A stretch of DNA of 45,057 bases, from positions 1-45,057 of the forward strand of contig NZ_CAMPHN010000020.1 in assembly GCF_946885885.1 (NCBI RefSeq), read 5' to 3'. Source of the DNA: an uncultured Pseudomonas sp. GTDB taxonomy: Bacteria > Pseudomonadota > Gammaproteobacteria > Pseudomonadales > Pseudomonadaceae. Position numbers and translations under genes: made by a program. Shown here piece after piece: positions 1 through 7,006 of the stretch. Each line of letters begins with the position of its first letter. The stretch's first letter is position 1. The notes beneath the pieces were generated by a model that saw only the letters and a program-made list of their open reading frames with translations, was not told where the DNA came from and did not search any database.

Positions 1-62
1 GCTTTCCCTTTACCAGGCAAGCGGCATTTTCTGAGCTTTAGAGCCGCAGGATGGGGCGGCAC

Positions 63-130
63 GTAGCCCGGATGCAATCCGGGAGCGATTTTTCAGACGC
101 CAGATTGCCCCCGGATTTCATCCGGGCTAC
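63..130. repeat. GTAGCCCGG...CCGGGCTAC intergenic palindromic element, copy 1
   Basis: The outer arms GTAGCCCGGAT and ATCCGGGCTAC are inverted repeats, with internal ATCCGGG/CCCGGAT motifs. It lies just downstream of the tatA-like gene. Other members of this family are at 22161, 28808, 29508 and 29685. It is non-coding and could act as a transcript end or be a non-autonomous repeat. Confidence 0.7.
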
Positions 131-206
131 AAAAAATGCTGCTCGCTTGGCGTAAGTGAACAGCATTACCGGGTAATCAGGGCTTTTGAATTCGTCTCCG
201 AACGTT

Positions 207-434
207 CTAGCCTTTTCTCGCAGACTCTTCGAGCTTGCGTGCCTGCACGGTGATGGTCTGTCCCTGCTGTTCTTCGAGGGCCGCCTTTTCGTCGCTATCC
301 ATGGTTTTTCTGAAGCCCTTGATCGCGTCACCGAGGTCAGTGCCCAGGCCTTTGAGGCGCTTGGTGCCGAACAGCATGACCACGATCGCCAGAACGATCA
401 GGAGTTGCCAGATGCCGATGCCGCCCAATCCCAT
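207..434 (-). CDS. tatA: Orphan Sec-independent translocase subunit TatA/TatE-like
   Basis: This 75-residue protein has the TatA layout. A short periplasmic N-terminus ([10 protein letters not shown]) leads into one hydrophobic helix (about residues 8-22, [17 protein letters not shown]), the conserved [10 protein letters not shown] hinge, an amphipathic helix with [11 protein letters not shown], and a charged tail. TatA oligomerises in the inner membrane to form the passage for folded twin-arginine substrates. The start is supported by GGAG about 8 bases upstream. No tatB or tatC gene adjoins it; the upstream neighbour is a cupin gene on the same strand. It may be an extra TatA/TatE copy that works with a TatBC encoded elsewhere. 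Family assignment is secure, but the choice between TatA and TatE is not. Confidence 0.88.
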   Translation of the reverse strand: MGLGGIGIWQLLIVLAIVVMLFGTKRLKGLGTDLGDAIKGFRKTMDSDEKAALEEQQGQTITVQARKLEESARKG

Positions 435-552
435 GATGCGTTCTCCGTCGTAAGTGGTTGGTCAGGCCGTTGCGCCTGTATGCGGTCTATGCGAAGCCAT
501 CGGTCGAGTGAGTGGCCCCGGCGGAGAGACACCGGCACAACGCCATTCACGT

Positions 553-1266
553 TTATTTGCAGACGTAGAACTTGCGCACATAGACAGTGCTCTTCCAGGC
601 GCATGGGGCATCTTTCGGCACGAATACCGTATCGCCGGTGGCGATCGTCAGATCGCTGCCGTCCGCCGTCTGCAGGGTGACGCTGCCTTCGACCAGGTGC
701 ATCAGCTCGTGCATCTTGTGCGGCCGCGCCCGGCGGGTATAGGGCGTCGAGTCCCAGACACCGATGAGCAGCTTGCTCGCTTCTTCGGTAAAGGCAGTGT
801 GCGAGCGGCATTGCGGCGTCGGGCTGAGCAGAATCTCTGCATCCGGTGCGTTGGAAGGCGCGAGCAGATCCAGGGGATCCAGCAGGGTAAGCCCGCTGTT
901 GCGCTGTTCGACGGTCTGGGTGTCCGCGCAGAATGCCCAACGGGAATTCGCTTGCACCTCGAGCTGGAGCGGCGAGCCGCGGCCGATCACGGCGCTGGCG
1001 CCCGGGCCCAGTTCGAGCGTGCGACCCTCGCTCTGCAGGGTTACGTGTCCGGCGTGGACCACGATCATCTCGGCGTAGGGATATTCATCGATGCTGAAGC
1101 GCCCGCTGGCCTCGACCACGCCCGCAGCGATCTCGCCAGGACCGGCATAGGCGGTTTTCCGCTGCGTGCCGAACGGGTCCTTGGGCCCCAAAGGGCCAGC
1201 GGTGAAGGTTGTCGAGACGGGGTTGCCATCGGCACGCGCCAACAACACTGCGGTAGGTTCTGACAT
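553..1266 (-). CDS. Two-domain cupin protein (DUF861/EutQ-like C-terminal cupin)
   Basis: The start at 1266 (MSEPTAVL) is preferred over the longer frame because GGAG lies 8 bases upstream. The 237 residues contain two cupin-like halves. The first, about 45-105, has YAEMIVVHAGHVTL and a glycine-rich turn. The second, about 155-235, has HKMHELMHLVEGSVTL followed by GDTVFVPKDAPCAW, which resembles the DUF861 cupins (EutQ, ureidoglycine aminohydrolase-like). Such proteins often accompany FAD amine oxidases in amino-acid or polyamine catabolic loci. Here it follows the GNAT gene by 56 bases, probably in the same transcript. Whether it is an enzyme or a ligand-binding protein cannot be told. The histidines of the second barrel could bind a metal. 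Confidence 0.75.
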   Translation of the reverse strand: MSEPTAVLLARADGNPVSTTFTAGPLGPKDPFGTQRKTAYAGPGEIAAGVVEASGRFSIDEYPYAEMIVVHAGHVTLQSEGRTLELGPGASAVIGRGSPLQLEVQANSRWAFCADTQTVEQRNSGLTLLDPLDLLAPSNAPDAEILLSPTPQCRSHTAFTEEASKLLIGVWDSTPYTRRARPHKMHELMHLVEGSVTLQTADGSDLTIATGDTVFVPKDAPCAWKSTVYVRKFYVCK

Positions 1267-1322
1267 CAAAAGTTCTCCAAGTAGGAATAGGTAAGGGGTG
1301 GCGTAATCTGTCGCTGTCGGCA

Positions 1323-2195
1323 TCAGCCCATGGCCTGGGTCACCAGGGCGAATTGGCTGACGCCGCCGACAGCGCGTGGCGGCGTCCCGCGGGCCATTTG
1401 CGCGACGCTGTCGACCTGTTTCAGGCCCGCCTTCTCCAGCCAGGCGGAGAGGCCGCTGTCAGCGGGAATATCGATGCGCACGAAAGCCTCCGGCACCCGC
1501 GCCAACAACTCGGCGATCAAGTGTTTGGCCTGTTCGGAACTTTCCGCGATGACCGGGCCGATACAGTGGCCACGGCCGAACGGGCGCAGCATCGCGAAGC
1601 TGCGTAGCTGACCGTCGCGCTCGATACCGACCGAGTGTTCGACCACCTCGAACAGCTCGCCGAGTACGCTTTCGCGGTCCAGGCCGCTGCCGGCGTTTGC
1701 CAGTTCGAGTTGGCGAACCCGATCGTCTGCGGTCAAGGACCGGCACTGCTCACCGGCTGGTAGGGCAGGGATATCGGCGACTTGCGCCTGGCCCTGATGC
1801 TGGTGGATCTGACCGAATTCGACGAAGCCTTGGCTGGCGTACAGTGGGACACCCGCCAGTGTGGCATTGAGGATGGCGGTGCGCGGCATGCAAGCCTCGA
1901 GCGCCAACTCCATCAGCTTGCGGCCAATGCCCTGGCCCTGGTACTCGTCGCTGACGATCACCAGGCCGATGGTGGCGTAAGCGCCCTGCGGGCAAGCGAA
2001 TGCAGTACCGATCAGGTGGCCTGCATCCAGGTGGCCGTCGTCTTCTACGACGAAGCCCTCAGCGACGCGTTGCAGCATGGCCCAATCCTCCAGGCGATGG
2101 GGCCACTTCAACCGCACGGATAAAGCATGGGCCGCCGCTACGTCCTCGGTGGTCATAGGGCGATAAAGATGGGAAGGGCGTTGCGCGACGGACAT
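1323..2195 (-). CDS. GNAT acetyltransferase with Acetyltransf_18-type C-terminal domain
   Basis: The N-terminal GNAT domain (about residues 8-130) carries the acetyl-CoA loop in IVSDEYQGQGIGRKLMELAL (Q/RxxGxG/A) and the late motif PLYASQGFVEFG. The C-terminal half (about 150-285) resembles the second domain of YitH/HolE-type acetyltransferases, which completes a substrate pocket. At 290 residues it has the expected two-domain length. GGAG lies 7 bases before the ATG. It is upstream of and co-directional with the cupin gene. A 58-bp sequence shared with the oprD upstream region lies at 2247-2304, suggesting common control. The acetylated substrate is unknown; an amine or amino acid related to the neighbouring oxidases is a reasonable guess. 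Confidence 0.82.
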   Translation of the reverse strand: MSVAQRPSHLYRPMTTEDVAAAHALSVRLKWPHRLEDWAMLQRVAEGFVVEDDGHLDAGHLIGTAFACPQGAYATIGLVIVSDEYQGQGIGRKLMELALEACMPRTAILNATLAGVPLYASQGFVEFGQIHQHQGQAQVADIPALPAGEQCRSLTADDRVRQLELANAGSGLDRESVLGELFEVVEHSVGIERDGQLRSFAMLRPFGRGHCIGPVIAESSEQAKHLIAELLARVPEAFVRIDIPADSGLSAWLEKAGLKQVDSVAQMARGTPPRAVGGVSQFALVTQAMG

Positions 2196-2246
2196 GGCAA
2201 GTCTCCGTTGATGGCTGCGTGCGGCGGAAAATTCTCACCGGGTATA

Positions 2247-2304
2247 AGGCTGTATCCCACCTGCTGTGCGGCCTGACAAGGGGCTTAAGGCAATTCGGTA
2301 GATT
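2247..2304. promoter_or_regulatory. 58-bp upstream repeat, copy A (shared with 4329-4386)
   Basis: The segment matches 4329-4386 without gaps at about 45 of 58 positions, including AGGCTGTATC, CCTGACAAG and GGCAATTCGG. Each copy lies upstream of a minus-strand gene, starting 52 bases from the GNAT start and 148 bases from the oprD start. A shared binding site for a regulator is inferred, not shown. Confidence 0.4.
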
Positions 2305-2595
2305 CCCCAAGCGGTGGTGCTATGGGCCCTACTTTTTGCTTAAACGAGAGTTACTCTCAGCAGTAAATGCTTGGCTGTTTTTTTGCGATGAGGTCTAAAT
2401 CAAAGGCTTTGCATGGCTCGATTGTTGCTCCAGGGGGAGCTTGATACGGGGCTTTGCTTTGAAGTGCAGCAAAGGTCTTGAGCCGATTCGCTGGTGTCCA
2501 GCTGCTATGTCCGGTTGGCGCTACGGTGGGACGGTCTGCGCTAGCAGGCCGGTATGAAAAAGGCTGTGTACCCGTTAACTGTTGCATGCGCGGTC

Positions 2596-2701
2596 TCCTG
2601 TAGGAGACCCGACCTCGGGGCGAGCTTTTCGCTGTTCCTGCTGGCGATGAGCAGGCAGCCCTGCGGGCTGCATTCGCCGCGAGGTCGCGCCTCCTACAGG
2701 A
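2596..2701. repeat. REP-like inverted element (TCCTGTAGGAG...CTCCTACAGGA)
   Basis: Arms at 2596-2617 and 2680-2701 pair over 22 bases with three mismatches. They contain the [13 protein letters not shown] core common in Pseudomonas REP sequences. The interior has further short palindromes (GAGCAGG, CAGCCCTGCGGGCTG). Related cores occur at 21371, 21733 and 29357. Confidence 0.65.
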
Positions 2702-2736
2702 CATCGCAGCACGCAACGCATAATTGGGACAGAGCC

Positions 2737-2764
2737 ATAAAAAAGGCGCCCGGATGGGCGCCTC
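2737..2764 (-). terminator. Rho-independent terminator of oprD
   Basis: Read on the minus strand, GGCGCCC-ATCC-GGGCGCC forms a perfect 7-bp stem followed by TTTTTTAT. It lies 77 bases past the oprD stop. Confidence 0.85.
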
Positions 2765-2799
2765 AAGGCTAAGGGAGCGTATCTGGCCTTTAAGAAAAT

Positions 2800-2832
2800 T
2801 CCCCGGCCGGCCCACGATGAAAACCGGCCGGG
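2800..2832 (-). terminator. Additional GC-rich hairpin just after oprD
   Basis: CCCGGCCGG and CCGGCCGGG (2824-2832 and 2801-2810 on the plus strand) form a 9-bp stem 8 bases past the oprD stop. On the minus strand AATTTTCTT follows. It could be a first, weaker terminator or an RNA-stabilising hairpin. Confidence 0.55.
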
Positions 2833-2840
2833 AGTTACCG

Positions 2841-4181
2841 TTACAGGATGCTCAGCGGGTACTCGATGATCAGACGCACATCCTCCACGTCGCTTTCAAA
2901 CGAGGTGGAGCGGTGGGTGGCCTGGCGCAGGCGGAAGGACAGGTCCTTGGCCGAGCCCGACTGAATCACGTATTTGGCTTCGAAGTCGCGCTCCCAATGC
3001 TTCTGGTCGTCGACCCCAGCGCGGAAATAGGCGCCCGTCGGGTCGGCCTTGGTGAAGTCGATCTGGTCGCCTTTGGTGTAGCGCGTCATAAGGGTCAGGC
3101 CCGGCACACCGAAGCTGGCCATGTTGAGGTCGTAGCGGATCTGCATGGAGCGCTCGTTGGGGCGGTTGAATTCGGCGTACTGCGACCCGGTGGCCAGCCA
3201 GATCGAGTCGACGCCGATGAAGTCGAAGGTCTCGTCGCCATCGATCTTCTGGTAGGCCAGGCTGAGCTGGTGCGGGCCGAAGGCGTAGGCGGCCTTGGCC
3301 GACCAACTGGTGGTGTCCAACTCGCCGGCACGGGCCTGGCCCTCGTCGCTGGTCTTGTAGGCGACCAGGGTGAAGTTGAGCGATTGCTTGTCGGCCAGCG
3401 GGAGAGTGTAGGCGGCGCGGCCGAAGTACTGGTGCCAGATCTCGTCTGCCTCGCTGGCGTATGCCATCAGGCTGAGGTTGTCGCTGACCTTGTAGGAGCC
3501 GCCGATGAAGTTGACGCTGTCGGCTTCTACGCCCGCATAGCTGGTGAACAGGCCGTCATCGGAGTTGGTCGAGTTTCTACCGTTGTACGCGGTGAAGTGG
3601 CCGGCCTCGAGGAAAAGATCATCGAACTCTCTGCTCGACAGCTGGAAGCCGGTGGCGGTTTCCGGCAATAAGCGGTTGTCGCCCATGGCGAATACCGGGG
3701 CGGTCGGGCGCTGTTCGCCGTACTTCAGTTCGGTGGAGGATACGCGCATCTTCACCGCGCCGCCGACCTCGCCGAAGGCGTCCGGCACTTCGGCGTCGGC
3801 CGTCTGGTTGTTGCTGATCGGCAGCACGCCGTTGCCAACCCGACCGCGACCGCTATCCAATTTGACCCCGCCGTAAGCGAAGGCATCGGCGCCGAAACCG
3901 ACCGTGCCCTGAGTGAAACCGGAGGCGAAATTGAGCATGGCACCCTGTGCCCATTCCTCGCGATAACCGTTGCGCTCGCTGGCCGGCTTGGCGCCGTTGC
4001 TGCCTTGGCTGTTGCTGCCGCCGTTACGGAAGTCGCGGTTCATGTAGAAGTTGCGGTTGAGCAGCTTCAGGCTGCTGTCTTCGACGAAGCCGTTGGCTTC
4101 CTGTTGCTGACCGGCTACGGCCAGTTGCGAGACCGCGGCGGTGACCGCCAGGGCGAGACAGCTGTGTTTCACGATGTTCAT
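2841..4181 (-). CDS. OprD-family outer-membrane porin
   Basis: The 446-residue protein has an N-terminal signal peptide (MNIVKHSCLALAVTAAVSQL, cleavage near AVAG-QQQ). The mature start is typical of OprD: EDSSLKLLNRNFYMNRDFR. The body has repeated aromatic-ended beta strands, and the C-terminus EYPLSIL matches OprD porins. The family forms monomeric 18-strand channels for basic or other amino acids, small acids and aromatics. GGAG lies 6 bases before the ATG, and two hairpins follow the stop. Being flanked by amino-acid/amine oxidase and acetyltransferase genes suggests it admits the substrate of that block. Substrate class within OccD/OccK cannot be set from sequence alone. Confidence 0.92.
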   Translation of the reverse strand: MNIVKHSCLALAVTAAVSQLAVAGQQQEANGFVEDSSLKLLNRNFYMNRDFRNGGSNSQGSNGAKPASERNGYREEWAQGAMLNFASGFTQGTVGFGADAFAYGGVKLDSGRGRVGNGVLPISNNQTADAEVPDAFGEVGGAVKMRVSSTELKYGEQRPTAPVFAMGDNRLLPETATGFQLSSREFDDLFLEAGHFTAYNGRNSTNSDDGLFTSYAGVEADSVNFIGGSYKVSDNLSLMAYASEADEIWHQYFGRAAYTLPLADKQSLNFTLVAYKTSDEGQARAGELDTTSWSAKAAYAFGPHQLSLAYQKIDGDETFDFIGVDSIWLATGSQYAEFNRPNERSMQIRYDLNMASFGVPGLTLMTRYTKGDQIDFTKADPTGAYFRAGVDDQKHWERDFEAKYVIQSGSAKDLSFRLRQATHRSTSFESDVEDVRLIIEYPLSIL

Positions 4182-4328
4182 GGCTTACTCCATTGCTTTT
4201 ATTAGTGTTCGTTGCCCATACGGCGGACAACGCTCTTGCGGCAGCACAGGTGAACCGCTCCGGGTAACGCACATGGGAACGGGGGGCTTTTCGGTCACCT
4301 CGTTATGCTCGCAACCCCCGGAGCGCGG

Positions 4329-4386
4329 AGGCTGTATCGCAGCTGCGATTAACCCTGACAAGAGGCGCCAGGCAATTCGGCAGATT
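4329..4386. promoter_or_regulatory. 58-bp upstream repeat, copy B (shared with 2247-2304)
   Basis: This is the partner of copy A, lying 148 bases upstream of the oprD start. It ends in CAATTCGGCAGATTGCAT. The short string TCGGCAGATTG also occurs at 9659-9669, inside the other regulatory-looking repeat of this locus. Confidence 0.4.
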
Positions 4387-4556
4387 GCATAAATGACGGC
4401 TCGACAGACCGCAGCTACTGCTCAAATAAGGGGGGAGGTCGGCAGCAAATATCGGCTGATATTTTCTCGAATGGGGGGGCTGGCAGTGCAGTTCGCGTCG
4501 CTTAGTGTTTTGGGCAAGAGGTGCCGAGCGCTGCTCCCGTAGGGAGGGTCGGGCCG

Positions 4557-4714
4557 CGCAGGTTAGCGGTGCCGAATGCCGGTCCTCCAGGCGCAGATGA
4601 AGGTCGTGCGCCGCGTAACCCACCAAGCGATGGATGGCGTTGCGCCGATGGTGGGTTACGCCGCACCAGGCGCAGCGTGTCGGCCGACAAACGCAATAGG
4701 CGGCTAACCCACCC
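4557..4714. repeat. GGTTAGCGG / TAACCCACC intergenic repeat
   Basis: The blocks GGTTAGCGGTGCC, CGCGTAACCCACC, GGTGGGTTACG and GGCTAACCCACC are arranged like the complete element at 30194-30358. Here the terminal GTAGGG/CCCTAC ends are decayed. It is non-coding. Confidence 0.6.
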
Positions 4715-4759
4715 GAAGCTGCGCGTTGACCACGCGCAGGTGCCTTACCGATTGGCGCG

Positions 4760-4774
4760 TGGCACAACGCTTGC
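4760..4774 (+). promoter_or_regulatory. Sigma-54-like -24/-12 box with no obvious gene
   Basis: TGGCAC-N5-TTGC matches the sigma-54 core consensus exactly (TGGCACAACGCTTGC). It points rightward, where the next gene (FAD oxidase) is on the opposite strand. It may drive an antisense or small RNA, be vestigial, or be a chance match inside a repeat. Confidence 0.3.
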
Positions 4775-4922
4775 GAGCGGTGCGCAAGTTCGAGCAAGCG
4801 GATCGGATGAGGGCGACAGCGTCGCCCGAGGTCGAGGTCGAGGACGGTGGCGTTTCGGTGCGCACCGGGATTTGCTCTGTTTCGGTGGTGCGCGCAGCGC
4901 ACCCTGCGCAATGCCGAGGTGC

Positions 4923-4987
4923 GTAGGGTGGATCACGCGTCACCGATCCACCGCTCTGGTGGATGTAAAGAGCGACATCCACCCTAC
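4923..4987. repeat. GTAGGGTGGAT...ATCCACCCTAC element
   Basis: Terminal inverted arms GTAGGGTGGAT and ATCCACCCTAC enclose an inner GATCCACC/GGTGGATG pair. The same family occurs at 29584-29675, with a left-end fragment at 28899. Confidence 0.7.
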
Positions 4988-5009
4988 GGCCTGCACCTCA
5001 TCGCGCGGC

Positions 5010-6335
5010 TCAGAAATCCGAGACCTTGCCCCAAACCCCTTTGTTCAGGCGGGCAAGTGTGTATTGCGTGTGGTCCACAAACGGCGTCTTGCCCGTCGCC
5101 AGTTCGGCGATCAGGCGCCCGGCGCCGGGGCCGATGCCGAAGCCGTGACCGGAGAAGCCGGCGGCCAGGATAAAGCCCGGCAGGTTCTGCGCTTCGTCGA
5201 TGACCGGCACACCGTCCGGGGTGCTGTCGATATAACCGGCCCAGCCGGCCTGAACCGGTACGCTGCCCAGCGCAGGCAGCAGGCGGCGGGCGCGGGCGAG
5301 GGTATCGCGCAGGATCGATTCCGACGGGCGCGGATCGAGGATGCGCACGCGCTCCATCGGCGTGGGCCGGTCGAGCGCCCATTTACGCAGCCTCTCGTGC
5401 CCGTACTGCCAGCCCTGCAGGTCGCCCGGGGAGAGCATCTGCCAGCGCTTGGCGAACATCGGCAGGAAATACGAGGAGAAGCGCAGTTGCTGCGGGGTCG
5501 GGTCCACGCAGGCGCGTCCGGAAATGGCCAGGGTGTAGCCGCCGTCGCCGCGCCGGGTGACGGTCACCTCGCTGGTGTGCAGGGCATCGGGAAGCCCCTG
5601 GACGCCCGGCATGACCGAGAGGATGGACGAGCGCACCGAGGCCTGGGGAAAGCGAATGCCCAGTTGCGCGCAGAAGGAGGAGGCCCAGGCACCGCCGGCC
5701 ATCACCACCTGGCGGGTCTTGATCACGCCCTTCTCGGTAATCACCCCCGCTACCCGGCCCGCCTCGGTCTCGACCCCGCGGGCGGCGCAGAACTGGTGGA
5801 TGGTGCCGCCATGCTTGAGCACGCCCTTGGCGATCAATGGCGCCGCCCGCGCCGGGTCGGCGATGCCGTCGGACGGCGAGAACACCCCGCCCAGCCAGGG
5901 CTTGCCGGTGGCCGCGCCGCGTTGCGTGGCCTCGGCGCTGCTCAGCATATGGGTGGTGACGCCCTGGGTGATGGCGAAGTCGCGCCACTTGGCCCAGCCA
6001 TCCAGTTCGGCCTGGTTGTCCGAGAGATAGAACAGTCCGCAGCGGCGAAAGCCTAGGTCAGTGTCAAGATCGGCGGTGATCTCTTCCCAGAGTGCGAGGC
6101 TCTTGGTGGACAACGGTAGCTCGCGCGCGTCGCGGTTCTGCTGGCGGCACCAGCCCCAGTTGCGGCTGGACTGCTCGGCGCCGACACGGCCCTTCTCGAC
6201 CAGGGCGACGCGCATGCCCTGGCGGGCCATGAAATAGGCGGCGGATACGCCGATGATGCCGCCGCCGATGACGACGACGTCGGCGCTTTGCGGCAGCTCC
6301 GGGCTGGACTGCATGGTGATCAAGGGAGCCGGCAT
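5010..6335 (-). CDS. FAD-dependent amino-acid/amine oxidase (DAO family), paralog 1
   Basis: The start at 6335 (MPAPLITM) is chosen because AGGAGA lies 5 bases upstream; a longer frame exists. The 441-residue enzyme has the FAD dinucleotide-binding motif VVVIGGGIIG at about 21-30. A strongly conserved stretch EQSSRNWGWCRQQNRDAREL follows, and the C-terminal FAD loop is SGHGFGIGPGAGRLIAEL. DAO-family enzymes oxidise amino acids or secondary amines to imines or keto acids. It is closely similar over its whole length to the enzyme at 9842-11164, with the same spacing of the FAD motif. It is divergent from the otnK operon and shares its control region. The substrate is unknown. Confidence 0.88.
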   Translation of the reverse strand: MPAPLITMQSSPELPQSADVVVIGGGIIGVSAAYFMARQGMRVALVEKGRVGAEQSSRNWGWCRQQNRDARELPLSTKSLALWEEITADLDTDLGFRRCGLFYLSDNQAELDGWAKWRDFAITQGVTTHMLSSAEATQRGAATGKPWLGGVFSPSDGIADPARAAPLIAKGVLKHGGTIHQFCAARGVETEAGRVAGVITEKGVIKTRQVVMAGGAWASSFCAQLGIRFPQASVRSSILSVMPGVQGLPDALHTSEVTVTRRGDGGYTLAISGRACVDPTPQQLRFSSYFLPMFAKRWQMLSPGDLQGWQYGHERLRKWALDRPTPMERVRILDPRPSESILRDTLARARRLLPALGSVPVQAGWAGYIDSTPDGVPVIDEAQNLPGFILAAGFSGHGFGIGPGAGRLIAELATGKTPFVDHTQYTLARLNKGVWGKVSDF

Positions 6336-6856
6336 GCTGTTCTCCTGGTTGCGCCAGACATCGGCCCAATGCCGTTGCGTTGATTCCATATTAGGTATCT
6401 CGGCCCGAAGTGGGCTGTCGTATTGGGCGTGCGCAATCGCAGAATCGGGCGTTTTCCAGGGCGCGCCCGGAAGTTTCTGCTGCAGGCGCCGGATCATTCA
6501 GCGCACCGAACAACTCCGGGTCTCATCCATCACTGGCCGCCTGCCGCAAAAGACCGGCAAGGACTTGGCAGGTCTGGTATGCGCAGCGAACTCATCATCG
6601 AGCCGGTGTTTGTCGACTGCTTGAGCGGTTAGCAGATCGTGCCGCACCAAGTCGTCAATACAAACTTATCTGCGATTCAGTGGCGTGAAAACGAGACGGC
6701 TTCGTAGGCGATACGTGGCGTAATGAAACCCACGAATCGGTGTTCCGGAAATCGGCTATCCAAGCGGGAAACATGCTTCCACCGTCGTGGACAAGAGTCA
6801 GTGCCGCGCGCAAAGCATGCGGCATCCGCCGGCGAGAATTCGGTGAGTGTGGAGAT
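6336..6856. other. Divergent control region between FAD oxidase 1 and the otnK operon
   Basis: These 521 bases contain no supported gene. They must hold promoters in both directions. The notable content is the first copy of a 112-bp repeat (6615-6726). Confidence 0.55.
6615..6726 (+). repeat. 112-bp direct repeat, copy 1 (partner 9645-9756)
   Basis: It aligns without gaps to 9645-9756 at about 94 of 112 positions (84%). A perfectly conserved core runs from CAGTGGCGTGAAAACGAG through ACGGCTTCG. Each copy lies in the leader of a plus-strand unit, here 130 bases before the ferredoxin-like fragment. It is best read as a duplicated promoter/operator region; no regulator is assigned. Confidence 0.7.
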
Positions 6857-7006
6857 ATGAACATGATTGACCCTTCAAAACCGAAGCCCGGTTTTGCCAG
6901 CCACCGATCTACCCGCCTGGCTGAAACCAACCGCCCGCGCATGCGCCTGGTCATCGACGGGCACACGGAAACGCTTGCCGGCGACACCCTGAGGAGAAGG
7001 CCATGA
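6857..7006 (+). pseudogene. Truncated (2Fe-2S) ferredoxin-like subunit, N-terminal fragment
   Basis: The 49-codon frame begins MNMIDPSKPKPGF after GGAGAT. It continues with RLAETNRPRMRLVIDG and a GDTL motif, the pattern that opens small (2Fe-2S) subunits of sarcosine oxidase-like and D-hydroxyproline dehydrogenase-like complexes. It breaks off before any cluster cysteines and runs into RRRP and a stop. The TGA overlaps the otnK ATG as ATGA. A deletion that removed the rest of the gene and joined its start to otnK is inferred. The leftover frame could still couple translation to otnK. The alternative is a real short leader ORF. The family resemblance rests on a short stretch. Confidence 0.5.

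Larger units (their letters stand above)
2196..2840. other. Intergenic region between GNAT and oprD genes
   Basis: No convincing gene is seen in these 645 bases. They hold the upstream repeat copy A (2247-2304), a REP-like inverted element (2596-2701) and two terminator-like hairpins that end the oprD transcript (2737-2764 and 2801-2832). The short frames here lack codon bias and family resemblance. Confidence 0.6.
4182..5009. other. Intergenic region between oprD and the FAD oxidase
   Basis: No credible gene is seen in these 828 bases. They contain the upstream repeat copy B (4329-4386), a long repeat with three GGGTTA/TAACCCAC blocks (4557-4714), a sigma-54-like -24/-12 box (4760-4774) and a GTAGGGTGG...CCACCCTAC element (4923-4987). 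Confidence 0.6.

Noticed and set aside
2724..3671. 315-codon plus-strand frame over oprD
   Set aside because: Antisense shadow of a clear porin gene, with no family resemblance.
4521..6056. 511-codon plus-strand frame
   Set aside because: It runs through repeats and then antisense to FAD oxidase 1; low-complexity arginine- and alanine-rich product.
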